From contig KB904821.1 in NCBI GenBank assembly GCA_000380225.1, positions 3,021,794-3,078,300 on the forward strand: a stretch of 56,507 nucleotides of DNA, in the 5' to 3' direction. Of this stretch, positions 1 to 8,822 are shown in pieces (the stretch's first letter is position 1; every line of letters starts with the position of its first letter). The notes under the pieces were generated by a model that was not told the origin of the DNA, ran no database searches, and saw only the letters and a list, made by a program, of their open reading frames with translations. Made by a program: the position numbers and the translations under genes. Origin of the DNA: a filamentous cyanobacterium ESFC-1 (lineage in GTDB: Bacteria; Cyanobacteriota; Cyanobacteriia; Cyanobacteriales; Spirulinaceae).

Positions 1-90
1 CAACAACCAACAACCAACAACCAACAACCAACAACCAACAACCAACAACCAACAACCAACAACCAACAACCAACAACCAACAACCAATAA
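1..90. repeat. Heptanucleotide tandem array (CAACCAA)n
   Basis: About twelve head-to-tail copies of a 7-bp unit (CAACCAA), decaying at the right edge into CAATAACAAATGACAAAGGA-type variants that run up to the start codon of the next gene. This matches the short tandemly repeated repetitive (STRR) sequences known in filamentous cyanobacteria. Related arrays occur at 12838-12957, 25855-25900, 44491-44597, 50535-50650, 50779-50832 and 56380-56507. It forms the left edge of the window. Confidence 0.9.
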
Positions 91-124
91 CAAATGACAA
101 AGGACTAAAGACAAAGGACAAATA

Positions 125-739
125 ATGATTGCCTCCCAATCTCAATTAATGAGTTTTGCAGAATTTATCGAGTGGTATCCAGACGATGGTCAACGCTACG
201 AATTAATCGAAGGAGTCATTACAGAAATGCTGCCTACCGGTTCTCATGAGGATGTGAGTGGTTTTTTGGTGGCAGAGTTGAATCTGGAGATTCGCAAGCA
301 AAATTTACCCTATTCGATTCCTCGCAATTGTTTGCTGAAGCCCCTTGCACCTCGTTCTGGCTATATTCCCGATGTGGCGGTGATTAATCGCGGTAATTTG
401 AACAATGAACCCCTTTGGCAATCATCTTCTGTACTGCAAAATGGCGCAACGATTCCCTTAGTCATTGAAGTCGTTAGTACCAATTGGCGGGATGATTATG
501 GTCATAAATTGGTTGAGTACGAAGCGATGGGGATTGCGGAGTATTGGATCGTGGATTATCGCGGGTTGGGGGCGGTGCGCTACATTGGTAAGCCCAAGCA
601 ACCGACGATTACGATTTGCAAGCTCGTCGAAGGAGAATATCAAATCGAAAAACGGGTGAAGGGCGATCGCGTCGATTCTGCCATTTTCCCCGAACTGAAG
701 TTAACCACCGATGCAATTTTCGCGATCGCGAATCCTTAG
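125..739 (+). CDS. Uma2 family putative endonuclease (DUF820)
   Basis: A 204-aa member of the Uma2 (DUF820) family, which has a PD-(D/E)XK nuclease fold and is greatly expanded in cyanobacteria; its cellular role is not established. Visible core residues are Glu26 in YELIEG, Pro82-Asp83 in YIPDVAVI, Glu115 in PLVIEVV and Lys128, followed by the family's usual EYWIVD strand. The catalytic set therefore looks complete. The start codon lies only a few bases beyond a degenerate heptamer array (GACAAAGGACAAATAATG), so the leader consists of repeat sequence and no clear Shine-Dalgarno site is seen. Three other family members occur in the window (30880, 37441, 49875) and they are clearly divergent from one another. 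Confidence 0.88.
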   Translation: MIASQSQLMSFAEFIEWYPDDGQRYELIEGVITEMLPTGSHEDVSGFLVAELNLEIRKQNLPYSIPRNCLLKPLAPRSGYIPDVAVINRGNLNNEPLWQSSSVLQNGATIPLVIEVVSTNWRDDYGHKLVEYEAMGIAEYWIVDYRGLGAVRYIGKPKQPTITICKLVEGEYQIEKRVKGDRVDSAIFPELKLTTDAIFAIANP

Positions 740-828
740 AATCGCCCCCAATCCATCACAAAAGACCCAAAAAGCCATCCCTTCGGTATTCTGGTAACTG
801 GAATCTAGTAGTGAGATGGGATGAAGTC

Positions 829-1554
829 ATGGAGCGCATCGTAGAGATTTTAGACGATAAACAGGCATTAGTGGCGCGATCGCGAGATATCGTCGTCGAG
901 AAATTAAAAGACGCGATCGCCACGCGCAACCAAGCTACCATTGCCCTAGCCGGAGGCAGTACCCCCCGTCCCTTATACGAACAGTTAGCCGCACAAGAGT
1001 TACCCTGGGACAAAATTCATGTATTTTGGGGCGATGAACGCTATGTTGACCCTGCTCACGCCGACAGCAACGAAGGTATGGCCCGAAAAGCTTGGTTGAG
1101 TAAAGTCAATATCCCCGAAAGTAACATTCATCCCATGCCTACCGGAGCGGGCAATCCTCAAGTGAATGCCGCCGAACACGATGCCGAGTTGCAGCAGTTT
1201 TTTGGGGTTGAGCAAGGGGAATTTCCCGCCTTTGATGTTATCTTATTAGGCATTGGGGATGATGCCCATACTGCCTCATTATTTCCCCATACAGACGCTT
1301 TACAGGTGTGCGATCGCCTCATCACCGTCGGAAACAAAGACGGTCATCCTCGCCTAACCTTTACCATTCCCCTGATTAATCAAGCTCGTTGTGTGCTGTT
1401 TTTGATTGCCGGAGCCAATAAACAAGACGCTCTGGCTCATATTTTTGCCGAAAACGACGATCCACAGCAGTATCCCGCCCGTTTTATTCAGCCTCAAGGC
1501 AAATTATACTGGTTACTCGATAGCGCGGCAGGAGAAGGGTTACAGACAGGCTAG
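829..1554 (+). CDS. pgl: 6-phosphogluconolactonase
   Basis: A 241-aa enzyme hydrolysing 6-phosphogluconolactone to 6-phosphogluconate, the second step of the oxidative pentose phosphate pathway that supplies NADPH in the dark. Diagnostic motifs are LAGGSTP near the N terminus (phosphate loop), WGDERYV, and GIGDDAHTASLFP carrying the conserved His. The reading frame stays open upstream to 616, overlapping the Uma2 gene, but that extension is not family-like. The ATG at 829 gives MERIVEIL and the normal family length; GTG at 811 in the same frame is an alternative. It is probably a separate unit from the Uma2 gene. Confidence 0.93.
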   Translation: MERIVEILDDKQALVARSRDIVVEKLKDAIATRNQATIALAGGSTPRPLYEQLAAQELPWDKIHVFWGDERYVDPAHADSNEGMARKAWLSKVNIPESNIHPMPTGAGNPQVNAAEHDAELQQFFGVEQGEFPAFDVILLGIGDDAHTASLFPHTDALQVCDRLITVGNKDGHPRLTFTIPLINQARCVLFLIAGANKQDALAHIFAENDDPQQYPARFIQPQGKLYWLLDSAAGEGLQTG

Positions 1555-1601
1555 TATCGATATATACCGCCTACCTATCACGACAACTATCAACAGCCAT
1601 T

Positions 1602-2285
1602 ATGATCGTTTGCCCCAACTGCACTCACCCAAATCCTGACGGTGCAACTCAATGTGAAGCCTGTTACACTCCCTTACCTCAAACTACGTCTTGTCCGAAT
1701 TGTGGTGCTACTGTACAAGCAGATGCCAGTTTTTGTGGTCAATGTGGATTTAATCTCATGCAAGAACCTGAAGAAACCAGCCTACCGCCAGAAAGCGAAG
1801 AAAGTAACGCGACAACACCCCCCTTACAACCCACCCAGGTCGATCCTGACACCAGCGAAGCCAGCGAAGCCCCGACTCCTGACCCCGATCCCGTCAATTT
1901 AACCAAAGCCGAAAGCAGCAATCCTAATCCAACCGTAGCGACACAATTGCAAGTTACGAATGCCAAACTATTACACGTCCAAACCAACACCGAGATTGAA
2001 TTACTCCAAAATTCCCCAGTGATTCACATTGGCAAACCCGGCGCAGCAGTTCCCCCAGATATTGATGTGTCGGGGTTCCCAGATTCGTCCATTGTGTCGC
2101 GGGTACACGCTGATATTCGCGTCGAAGGGGGGATTTATTACATTGAAGATGTGGGCAGTTCTAACGGCACTTATGTCAATCATACGCCGTTGCCAACGGG
2201 TAATCGTCATCGTTTGCGAGCAGGCGATCGCATTGCTTTAGGCAAAGAAGATAAAGTTACATTTATCTTTCAAATGAATAGTTAA
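1602..2285 (+). CDS. Double zinc-ribbon / FHA domain protein
   Basis: A 227-aa protein with two N-terminal zinc ribbons (Cys4/7/18/21 and Cys31/34/45/48), an acidic Pro/Ser/Thr-rich linker at about 55-115, and a C-terminal FHA domain (about 130-227). The FHA part shows the phosphothreonine-binding signatures SRVHADI and SSNGTYVN. FHA domains bind phosphothreonine peptides, so this is likely a target or adaptor of Ser/Thr kinase signalling, of which the window has several components (19336, 44599, 48168). No membrane segment or signal peptide is seen. The partner is unknown. It begins 47 bp after pgl and could be co-transcribed with it. Confidence 0.85.
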   Translation: MIVCPNCTHPNPDGATQCEACYTPLPQTTSCPNCGATVQADASFCGQCGFNLMQEPEETSLPPESEESNATTPPLQPTQVDPDTSEASEAPTPDPDPVNLTKAESSNPNPTVATQLQVTNAKLLHVQTNTEIELLQNSPVIHIGKPGAAVPPDIDVSGFPDSSIVSRVHADIRVEGGIYYIEDVGSSNGTYVNHTPLPTGNRHRLRAGDRIALGKEDKVTFIFQMNS

Positions 2286-2296
2286 ACCCATATATT

Positions 2297-2318
2297 GGGG
2301 GAAAGTTTAATTTCCCCC
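2297..2318 (+). terminator. Hairpin after the FHA gene
   Basis: A perfect inverted repeat (GGGGGAAA and TTTCCCCC with a short loop) 11 bp after the stop codon. It is not followed by a clean U-tract, so it may stabilise the 3' end or terminate only weakly. Confidence 0.45.
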
Positions 2319-2354
2319 GAATCTGGCTGATTTTAAATAAAATTTCAAATCGCA

Positions 2355-2672
2355 ATGACAGGGATTGAATTGCAACAACTGATTTTCGCAAAATGGGGTC
2401 GTTCCTATGACCTCCAACTACGACGGATTAAAGGCACAATTTATGTACAAGTGATGTGGAAATACCTCGAACAAGCCTCATTTCCCCGTAGCCAAGCCGA
2501 ATACCTCGAACATCTTAACGCGATCGCCACTTACCTCGACGCTTGGGGCGGTGTCGAACAAGTGCAAGCCTATATCGAACAAACCCGCGAACGTCCCCGC
2601 TTAGGAAAAGCCGTGAGTATTCCTCTCGATCTGGGCGATCGCGCCTCAGAATGGATATTAGAAGACAATTAG
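2355..2672 (+). CDS. DUF3067 family protein
   Basis: A 105-aa soluble protein with the DUF3067 pattern: TGIELQQLIFAKWGRSYDLQLRR at the start in two adjoining stretches, then IYVQVMWKYLEQASFP. The family is conserved across cyanobacteria and plastid-bearing eukaryotes and has no settled biochemical function. No cofactor motif is visible. It is a small α/β protein by appearance and full-length for the family. It lies 69 bp after the FHA gene; the hairpin between them suggests partial separation. Confidence 0.8.
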   Translation: MTGIELQQLIFAKWGRSYDLQLRRIKGTIYVQVMWKYLEQASFPRSQAEYLEHLNAIATYLDAWGGVEQVQAYIEQTRERPRLGKAVSIPLDLGDRASEWILEDN

Positions 2673-2682
2673 CTTATCGTTT

Positions 2683-2702
2683 GTAGTAAGCCCTTTAGGG
2701 CT
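2683..2702. repeat. 20-bp dispersed palindromic repeat, copy 1
   Basis: The sequence GTAGTAAGCCCTTTAGGGCT, built on the palindrome AGCCC-TTTA-GGGCT. Identical 20-mers occur at 3870-3889 and 41221-41240. Copies 1 and 2 bracket the hpnH gene in the same orientation. Confidence 0.85.
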
Positions 2703-2838
2703 GATAAAATCCCCCCAAACCGCTAAAAACCTAGCTCTCAGCCCTAGGAACGAGACAAAACCCCCAGACAATAAGATATAACAAATAAAAGCCATGCAGG
2801 GCAAACCTGCGCTAAATCCACGGTGAGAGGAGAACATA

Positions 2839-3858
2839 ATGGGTATTCAAATGCAGCAAGCGATTGAGGTGGGGAAATACTTAGTCACCCAACGCCTCAT
2901 GGGTCGCAAAAAATTCCCCTTGGTCTTAATGCTAGAACCCCTATTTCGCTGTAACCTTGCCTGTCCCGGTTGCGGCAAAATCCAGCATCCCAAGGAAATT
3001 CTCAAGCAAAACCTAACCCCCGAAGAATGCTTCAAAGCAGCAGAAGAATGTGGTGCGCCAGTCGTTTCCATTCCCGGCGGTGAACCCCTCATGCACCCCC
3101 AAATCGACGAAATCGTGAAAGGTTTAGTCGCTCGTCGTAAATTTGTTTATCTGTGTACCAACGGCTTACTACTCGAAAAAAGCCTCGATAAATTCCAACC
3201 TTCCCCTTATCTAACCTTTAGCGTCCACCTCGACGGCTTAAAAGAACACCACGACCAATGCGTAGACCGCAAAGGCGTATTTGAGATTGCCGTCAACGCC
3301 ATCCGCGCCGCCAAAGCCAAAGGATTCCGCGTCACAACCAATACCACCGTCTTTGAAGGGGCAAATCCCCAAGAAATGCAAAAATTCTTTGACTTTCTCG
3401 GAGAATTAGGCACAGACGGCATGATGATTTCCCCCGGCTACAGCTACGAATGGGCCCCAGACCAAGAACACTTCCTCAAGCGAGAACAAACCAAAGCCCT
3501 ATTCCGCGAAATTCTCTCTCCCTACAAAGCCGGACGCAAAAAGTGGAACTTCAACCACAACCCCCTATTTCTCGACTTCCTCATAGGCGACAAAGACTAT
3601 GAATGCACTCCTTGGGGCAGTCCGAGTTACAGCGTCTTAGGTTGGCAAAAACCCTGTTATCTCCTCAACGAAGGCCATTACGAAACCTTCCAAGAATTAC
3701 TAGATAACACCAACTGGGACAACTATGGCCGCAAGAGTGGCAATCCCAAATGCGCCGATTGTATGGTTCACTGCGGTTACGAACCTACCGCAGCGATGGA
3801 TGCAATGGAACCCTCGAATATTGGGCGGTCTGTCGGCGCTTTACTCGGAATGCGCTAA
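2839..3858 (+). CDS. hpnH: Adenosyl-hopene transferase HpnH (radical SAM)
   Basis: A 339-aa radical SAM enzyme that joins a 5'-deoxyadenosyl group to diploptene to make adenosylhopane, the first step to extended C35 hopanoids. The [4Fe-4S]-binding CX3CX2C motif is at Cys38, Cys42 and Cys45. Family marks include [12 protein letters not shown] (the GGE motif), [21 protein letters not shown] and a C-terminal cysteine group ([12 protein letters not shown]). The length is normal. A strong ribosome site (GAGAGGAG) lies 5-6 bp upstream of the chosen ATG. No other hopanoid gene (squalene-hopene cyclase, hpnG) is in this window, so the pathway is dispersed here. The upstream 160 bp contain two repeat elements and a small hairpin (GCAGG-GCAAA-CCTGC). 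Confidence 0.93.
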   Translation: MGIQMQQAIEVGKYLVTQRLMGRKKFPLVLMLEPLFRCNLACPGCGKIQHPKEILKQNLTPEECFKAAEECGAPVVSIPGGEPLMHPQIDEIVKGLVARRKFVYLCTNGLLLEKSLDKFQPSPYLTFSVHLDGLKEHHDQCVDRKGVFEIAVNAIRAAKAKGFRVTTNTTVFEGANPQEMQKFFDFLGELGTDGMMISPGYSYEWAPDQEHFLKREQTKALFREILSPYKAGRKKWNFNHNPLFLDFLIGDKDYECTPWGSPSYSVLGWQKPCYLLNEGHYETFQELLDNTNWDNYGRKSGNPKCADCMVHCGYEPTAAMDAMEPSNIGRSVGALLGMR

Positions 3859-3869
3859 TTTTTAAGTCC

Positions 3870-3889
3870 GTAGTAAGCCCTTTAGGGCT
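3870..3889. repeat. 20-bp dispersed palindromic repeat, copy 2
   Basis: An exact copy of the 20-mer at 2683-2702, 11 bp past the hpnH stop. It lies in the 50-bp gap between the convergent hpnH and truB genes and may act as a 3' hairpin. Confidence 0.85.
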
Positions 3890-3907
3890 TGCTGCACCTT
3901 TTTTTGC

Positions 3908-4801
3908 CTACAACACCACTTTAGGCGCAAGAATCAAAGTATTATCGTGTTCTCGCATTTCACTAATGCCCAAAAACTGATTTTCAGGGTTATATATTCT
4001 CAAAAATTGAGTAAAATTGGCATCGCTGTCCCAATTGGCAATCCGTTGACCCTGACACCAGCGTTTGGCCGTCTCCCCAGGAAGCGTGATAGCGTTGAGA
4101 TGAGTTAAGGCGGTATCGGGAGGAACGGGGGTAAATGTGCCTTGCTGGAGTTGGTTCTCTAAGGCTTCGAGGGTCAGACTCGTTTCGAGGCTTAAGCCAC
4201 AGCTTAGGGTGCGTTCGAGGGCGGCTAGGGTTGCCCCTGTACCGACTAAGTTACCTAAATCGCGGGCGATCGCGCGGATATAAGTCCCACCCCCACAAGA
4301 AATGCCCAACTCTACCTCCGGATGCTCTCCAGAATACCAGTTGAGTACGTCCAGATCAAACACATCCACCCTCCGAGACGGCACATCAACCATTTTCCCG
4401 GCTCTAGCCAGTTCATACAGACGTTTTCCGTCTTGTTGAATCGCACTATACGCCGGGGGAATCTGCTCAATATTACCGATAAATTGCTTCAAAAATGGCT
4501 CAACTTGCTCTCTTGTCAAACTTGCAGCATCTTGTTTCCCAATAACCTCTCCCTCTAAATCATCCGTCGTCGTTTGTACGCCAAAGCGAACCCAAGCACG
4601 ATACGCTTTTGGGTCGGGCATAAACTGAAGCAGACGAGTTGCTTTCCCAAACGCAATCGGTAAAACCCCCGTAGCTTTTGGGTCAAGTGTTCCCCCATGA
4701 CCCACCTTTTGTATCCGCAACAAGCCACGCACCTTCGCGACACAATCATGGGAAGTCCACCCCACAGGTTTATTGAGATTAATTAAGCCAAAAGGTATCA
4801 T
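3908..4801 (-). CDS. truB: tRNA pseudouridine(55) synthase TruB
   Basis: A 297-aa enzyme forming pseudouridine 55 in the TΨC loop of elongator tRNAs. The N terminus has NLNKPVGWTSHDCV and the catalytic segment VGHGGTLDPKATGVLPI, whose Asp is the nucleophile. RAWVRFGVQTTTDDLEGE and SCGGGTYIRAIARDLG are further TruB signatures. The C-terminal part (about 230-297) corresponds to the short PUA-like tail of cyanobacterial TruB. It is convergent with hpnH. Upstream are 376 bp of mostly repeat DNA before the next gene on the same strand. Confidence 0.95.
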   Translation of the reverse strand: MIPFGLINLNKPVGWTSHDCVAKVRGLLRIQKVGHGGTLDPKATGVLPIAFGKATRLLQFMPDPKAYRAWVRFGVQTTTDDLEGEVIGKQDAASLTREQVEPFLKQFIGNIEQIPPAYSAIQQDGKRLYELARAGKMVDVPSRRVDVFDLDVLNWYSGEHPEVELGISCGGGTYIRAIARDLGNLVGTGATLAALERTLSCGLSLETSLTLEALENQLQQGTFTPVPPDTALTHLNAITLPGETAKRWCQGQRIANWDSDANFTQFLRIYNPENQFLGISEMREHDNTLILAPKVVL

Positions 4802-4898
4802 TTTTGTTATGAGTTATTGGTTATTTGCCAACTTCTTATACAACTTAAAAACTTATTATAAATAGCATTGACAAACAAGATATAAACCTCCTAATTTC

Positions 4899-4920
4899 GT
4901 TCCTAGGTTGTACCAACGAA
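4899..4920. repeat. CGTTCC...GGAACGAG-type palindrome, member 1
   Basis: A diverged member (CGTTCCTAGG..ACCAACGAA) of a palindromic family seen more fully at 8993-9019, 24309-24335 and 40346-40372. It lies about 100 bp upstream of truB. Confidence 0.6.
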
Positions 4921-5020
4921 TGTAAAAACGAGGCTCTCACCCATCAATTCTATCATCAAATATTATGACGAGAAATAAAGTAGCTGTAGTGTCGTGACAC
5001 AGCTAAAAATGTGCTTTATT

Positions 5021-5088
5021 GTAGGGTGGGTTAGGCGGCTAGAATCTAGGCTATGACTGCAATCTAGTTATCCGCCGTAACCCACCGT
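5021..5088. repeat. 68-bp MITE-like element, left inverted copy
   Basis: It begins GTAGGGTGGGTTAGGCGGCT and ends CCGCCGTAACCCACCGT, so its own ends form an inverted repeat (GGTGGGTTA.GGCGG). A reverse-complement copy with about eleven differences in 68 positions is at 5685-5752. Together they bracket the unknown gene at 5178-5519. Just upstream, 4982-5004 is a separate hairpin-forming palindrome (AGCTGT...ACAGCT enclosing GTGTC-GT-GACAC). Confidence 0.85.
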
Positions 5089-5106
5089 TTAAGGTGTGTC
5101 GCGCCA

Positions 5107-5136
5107 GTAGGGTGCGTTAACAAAGTGTAACGCACC
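5107..5136. repeat. GGTGCGTTA palindromic repeat
   Basis: A perfect 9-bp inverted repeat (GGTGCGTTA at 5111-5119 and TAACGCACC at 5128-5136) with an 8-nt loop. It resembles, but differs from, the GGTGGGTTA element next to it. It lies 41 bp downstream of the stop of the gene at 5178, in the position of a 3' hairpin for that minus-strand gene. The rest of 4802-5177 holds only the repeats listed separately. Confidence 0.7.
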
Positions 5137-5177
5137 GTCTGAAATAATACAGCTAATCAAAATAATTGAAATTCATC

Positions 5178-5519
5178 CTAACGAGTTAATTCAAACCAAG
5201 CCGCATTCCAAGCAGATGATAAACGTTTACCCCACCTTCTCGCAACCTTTTTGAACTGTTGCCATCTGGGTTGAAGAGGACGAGGCGAAGATTCGATAAT
5301 TTCCGCGTCGATGATATTGGAGTCATTCTCATCGCTAAATTGAGGCGAAAAACTCATAATGCGAGACAATCGAGGAGTCGAAAAAGACCCGAATAACGGT
5401 TCAAATCCAGCATCAGAAATTGATTGTCTATAATGTTGAACGCGACCATTATCATTCAGCCAAACTTCTTCAATATTACCAATCCGAGTGCGAATATAAG
5501 TTCGAGTATATTGACGCAT
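5178..5519 (-). CDS. Hypothetical protein, 113 aa
   Basis: I do not recognise this protein. It starts MRQYTRTYIRTRIGNIEEVW, has a β-strand-like N terminus (TYIRTRIGNIEEVWLNDNGRV), a polar middle with DAEIIES, and a basic C-terminal helix (WQQFKKVARRWGKRLSSAW). There are no cysteines, signal peptide or membrane segment. There are two adjacent ATGs (5522 and 5519). The strong AAGGAGG site at 5525-5531 stands 2 bp from the first and 5 bp from the second, so the second is the better start. The excellent ribosome site supports a real gene. The gene is bounded by inverted 68-bp repeats (5021-5088, 5685-5752), which may mark it as mobile or recently inserted. Confidence 0.7.
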   Translation of the reverse strand: MRQYTRTYIRTRIGNIEEVWLNDNGRVQHYRQSISDAGFEPLFGSFSTPRLSRIMSFSPQFSDENDSNIIDAEIIESSPRPLQPRWQQFKKVARRWGKRLSSAWNAAWFELTR

Positions 5520-5684
5520 CATATCCTCCTTGTAGCTAAATTTACGATTGTAATTGTGAACAACAGAGTTATTGATTGTTGGTCATACCAAATCCGATAC
5601 GCCACAACCCACCTATTTTCTAGTCCGCGACGGCGGACTTTGCCGCGTTAGCCGGAGGCTTTCCAATTCGTAGATAAATCTTAG

Positions 5685-5752
5685 ACGGTGGGTTACGGCG
5701 GATAGCTAGATTACAGTCATAGCGAAGGTTTTAGCCGCCTAACCCACCCTAC
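5685..5752. repeat. 68-bp MITE-like element, right inverted copy
   Basis: Reverse-complement partner of 5021-5088. The 5523-6065 gap also contains a GC-rich palindromic stretch at about 5622-5661 (CGCGACGGCGGACTTTGCCG...) and a TAGGGGTGAGGTTTCCTCGCCC repeat near 5846-5871, the latter related to copies at 26314-26337 and 44466-44489. I see no gene in this gap. Confidence 0.85.
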
Positions 5753-5971
5753 TGCTACTGCTACTACTTGATTGGGTTGTTTGTTGTTCGTATCATTTCC
5801 CCACATTTTGCAACGGGTCATTGTTAAAATCTTGCAAACCTTTGTAGGGGTGAGGTTTCCTCGCCCAATCTTAATTATTGGGAGTTTAGATTTTAGGCTG
5901 CTATCAGGCAAAAATAGACAAGATATTGAAAAATGATTGGACAGGGAAACCCAGCCCCTACAGGTGAACGT

Positions 5972-6002
5972 AAAAATAGCCCCAGATAAGAATCTGAGGC
6001 TA
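5972..6002 (-). terminator. Rho-independent-like terminator of dnaK
   Basis: Read on the minus strand, a stem of AGCCTCAGAT and ATCTGGGGCT with a CTT loop is followed by ATTTTTA. A second hairpin (GGGTGAAG...CTCACCC, about 6007-6025) precedes it. Both lie 40-95 bp beyond the dnaK stop codon, so they plausibly end the dnaK transcript. Confidence 0.7.
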
Positions 6003-6065
6003 GAAAGGGTGAGGAGACTTCACCCAGATAGGGATTTAGCCTCAGATTGAGGGATGCAAGGGCAA

Positions 6066-7961
6066 TTACGCCGCGTCACCGTCTACGAAATCCGCATCAA
6101 TCACATCATCATTGCCGGATGTGGGGTTGTCGGTAGCCGTTTGGGTGGTATTGCCGTCACCATTGGCATACATGGCGTTACCAATCTGCATCAAGGCTTG
6201 TTGGATTTCTTCGCTGAGGGACTTCATCGAGTCGAAGTTGTCTTGATTAATCGCCTCGCGGAGTTGAGAAATTAAGCCTTCAACGCGGGTCTTTTCATCT
6301 GCCGGAACTTTGTCACCAAAGTCTTGTAACTGTTTCTCGGCTTGATATGCCAGAGAGTCGGCCATATTTTTGGTGTCGATTTGTTCGCGACGTTCTTTGT
6401 CCGCAGAAGCGTTGGTTTCGGCATCTTTAACCATACGTTCCACTTCGCTGTCATCGAGGGTAGAAGCCCCGGTAATCGTGATGGATTGTTCTTTGCCAGT
6501 GGCTTTTTCCTGGGCAGATACCGACAAGATACCATTGGCATCGATGTCATAAGTGACTTCGATTTGGGGGACACCTCGTTGGGCTGCGGGAATACCATCG
6601 AGGCGGAATGTACCTAAACTCTTGTTGTTTTTGGCAAATTCTCGTTCCCCTTGCAGGACATGAATTTCGACGTTGGTTTGACCGTCGGCTGCGGTGGAGA
6701 AAACCTCAGATTTTTTGGCGGGAATGGTGGTGTTGCGGGGAATAATGGGGGTCATTACGCCGCCGAGGGTTTCCACACCGAGGGAGAGGGGCGTGACATC
6801 GAGTAACAACACATCGCTGACTTCTCCGCCGAGGACACCGCCTTGAATGGCTGCCCCCACTGCGACTACTTCATCGGGGTTTACGCCTTGGTTGGGGTCT
6901 TTCCCGGTGACTTTTTTCACCAGTTCTTTCACCGCCGGGATGCGAGACGAACCGCCGACGAGGACGACTTCGTGAATGTCGCTGGCGCTGAGTTTCGCAT
7001 CTTTGAGGGCTTGTTCGACGGGGAGGCGGCAACGGTCTAATAAGTCATTGCACATTTCCTCGAATTTGGCCCGCGTTAGGGTCATGTCGAGGTGTTGCGG
7101 CCCTTCTTGGGTTGCGGTGATGAAGGGGAGGTTAATGGCGGTTTGGGTGGCGCTGGAAAGCTCAATTTTAGCTTTCTCGGCGGCTTCGGTGAGACGTTGT
7201 AGGGCTTGTTTATCTTTGCGTAAATCAAAGCCGTGGCTGGCTTGAAATTCGCTGGCTAACCAATCGACAATTTTCTTGTCGAAGTCGTCACCGCCGAGGT
7301 GAGTGTCGCCAGAGGTGGCGAGGACTTCGACGACACCATCGCCGACTTCGAGGAGGGATACGTCAAATGTACCGCCACCAAGGTCAAAGACGAGGATGGT
7401 TTCGTTGTTCTTTTTGTCTAAGCCGTAGGCTAAAGCGGCGGCGGTGGGTTCGTTGATAATCCGCAGAATTTCTAAGCCTGCGATTTTGCCTGCGTCTTTG
7501 GTGGCTTGGCGTTGGGAGTCGTTGAAGTATGCGGGGACGGTAACCACGGCTTGGGTGACTTTTGTGCCGAGGTATTGTCCTGCGTCGTCTGCGAGTTTGC
7601 GGAGGACTTGGGCGGAGATTTCTTCGGGGGCAAAGTCTTGTCCGGCTTGGGGACAGGCAATTTTGACGTTGCCGTTGCTGTCTCGTTTGACGGTGTAGGC
7701 GACTTCTTGGGTTTCGTTGGCGGTTTCTTCGTGTCTCCGTCCGATAAAGCGTTTGACGGAATAGAAGGTGTTGTCGGGGTTCATTACCCCTTGACGTTTG
7801 GCGATTTGACCGACGAGGCGATCGCCATTTTTAGCGTAAGCTACTACAGAAGGGGTCGTGCGCGAACCTTCGGCGTTGGCAATCACGACGGGTTGACCGC
7901 CTTCTACGACAGCTACACAGGAGTTGGTGGTTCCTAAGTCAATTCCAACAATCTTGGACAT
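6066..7961 (-). CDS. dnaK: Molecular chaperone DnaK (Hsp70)
   Basis: A 631-aa cytosolic Hsp70 that binds exposed hydrophobic peptide and cycles with DnaJ and GrpE. It begins [18 protein letters not shown] (phosphate-1 loop). [28 protein letters not shown] and [16 protein letters not shown] complete the actin-like ATPase signatures. The substrate domain and lid occupy about 390-600, and the tail ends [13 protein letters not shown], the usual EEVD-like acidic end. The length and tail are those of the main cyanobacterial DnaK2-type chaperone. It is 84 bp downstream of hsp20 on the same strand, with a hairpin between. No CIRCE element is visible upstream. Confidence 0.97.
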   Translation of the reverse strand: MSKIVGIDLGTTNSCVAVVEGGQPVVIANAEGSRTTPSVVAYAKNGDRLVGQIAKRQGVMNPDNTFYSVKRFIGRRHEETANETQEVAYTVKRDSNGNVKIACPQAGQDFAPEEISAQVLRKLADDAGQYLGTKVTQAVVTVPAYFNDSQRQATKDAGKIAGLEILRIINEPTAAALAYGLDKKNNETILVFDLGGGTFDVSLLEVGDGVVEVLATSGDTHLGGDDFDKKIVDWLASEFQASHGFDLRKDKQALQRLTEAAEKAKIELSSATQTAINLPFITATQEGPQHLDMTLTRAKFEEMCNDLLDRCRLPVEQALKDAKLSASDIHEVVLVGGSSRIPAVKELVKKVTGKDPNQGVNPDEVVAVGAAIQGGVLGGEVSDVLLLDVTPLSLGVETLGGVMTPIIPRNTTIPAKKSEVFSTAADGQTNVEIHVLQGEREFAKNNKSLGTFRLDGIPAAQRGVPQIEVTYDIDANGILSVSAQEKATGKEQSITITGASTLDDSEVERMVKDAETNASADKERREQIDTKNMADSLAYQAEKQLQDFGDKVPADEKTRVEGLISQLREAINQDNFDSMKSLSEEIQQALMQIGNAMYANGDGNTTQTATDNPTSGNDDVIDADFVDGDAA

Positions 7962-8011
7962 AATAATTTGAGTGAGTTTCTTTTTTGTTTTACGGTTTGT
8001 AATGAGGGGAA

Positions 8012-8033
8012 AGGGGATGAATCAACATCCCCT
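8012..8033 (-). terminator. Intercistronic hairpin between hsp20 and dnaK
   Basis: A perfect 8-bp inverted repeat (AGGGGATG and CATCCCCT, loop TTGATT on the minus strand) 12 bp after the hsp20 stop. It is followed by TTCCCC rather than a long U-tract, so it may act as a processing or partial termination site in an hsp20-dnaK transcript. Confidence 0.55.
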
Positions 8034-8045
8034 AGTTGAAGATGA

Positions 8046-8483
8046 TTAGCTGAGGTTGACTTTGACAACTTTGTTGCGTTCTTCTTCAGCTTTGGGCAGG
8101 GTTAAGTTCAAAATGCCGTCGTTATATTCGGCAGAGATTTGGGTGTTTTGGATGCGAACGGGTAAGGGAATGACGCGACGGAAGCGACCATAACGAAATT
8201 CGCTTTTTACTGTGCCTTTTTCTGTGGTTTTGGTTTCGGCTTTGCGTTCGCCGCTAATTACGATTGCTTCGGCAGTGGCTTGAATGTCTAGGTCTTCCCG
8301 TTTTAGACCCGGAACTTCGAGTTTCAGGGTAATGGCTTCGTCATTTTCGTGCAGTTCCACGGCGGGATACATGGAGTGATAGCCGTTGGGTTTGTCGAAG
8401 TCTGTAATGGTTTCAAACAGTCTATTCATTTCCCGTTGGAAGGAGTCGATTTCTGGGAAGGGTTGGAAACGAACAAGTGCCAT
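8046..8483 (-). CDS. hspA: Small heat shock protein Hsp20 (alpha-crystallin family)
   Basis: A 145-aa ATP-independent holdase that oligomerises and binds unfolding proteins and membranes under heat. The alpha-crystallin domain spans about 40-140, with PAVELHENDEAITLKLEVPG, RKAETKTTEKGTVKSEFRYG and the terminal β-strand motif GILNLTLPKAEE. A short N-terminal arm begins MALVRFQPFPEIDSFQREMN, typical of cyanobacterial HspA, and VVKVNLS ends the protein. It sits upstream of dnaK on the same strand, so client hold and refold functions are adjacent. The gene symbol follows cyanobacterial usage. Confidence 0.93.
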   Translation of the reverse strand: MALVRFQPFPEIDSFQREMNRLFETITDFDKPNGYHSMYPAVELHENDEAITLKLEVPGLKREDLDIQATAEAIVISGERKAETKTTEKGTVKSEFRYGRFRRVIPLPVRIQNTQISAEYNDGILNLTLPKAEEERNKVVKVNLS

Positions 8484-8822
8484 AATGTTTACCTCTTTTG
8501 TTTTCTTGATTTTGCTTTACAGTTATCAGAATAACGGTAGAAGCAAGGAAAACTAATCCGGTTTTAACGCCATCTTGATTCGAGATTCCCGAACTCCAGA
8601 TTTTTGGGTTACGGTACGGTTGGGTTCGGTTTACCAGAAATTGAATGTTTTGTGGGTTCTTAAATCTTGGGTTGTTGGGGGAGATTGACCGTTTGATTTT
8701 GTTTTTATGAATTGGAGAGGAAGGCGGGGGAAGAAAAGAACTGGACTTTCTGGCTTCTGTCAGTTACCAAGTTATATAGTATTTTCATTTGAGAAGTAAA
8801 CTCAGATTACGTTTTTGCTTAA

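Noticed and set aside
616-828. N-terminal extension of 6-phosphogluconolactonase
   Set aside because: It overlaps the Uma2 gene in another frame and does not resemble the family; ATG 829 gives the normal length.
2700-2838. Riboswitch upstream of hpnH
   Set aside because: Only a repeat element and a small GCAGG/CCTGC hairpin are present; no known aptamer core.
7962-8600. CIRCE (HrcA operator) upstream of dnaK or hsp20
   Set aside because: No TTAGCACTC-N9-GAGTGCTAA-like inverted repeat was found; only an intercistronic hairpin.
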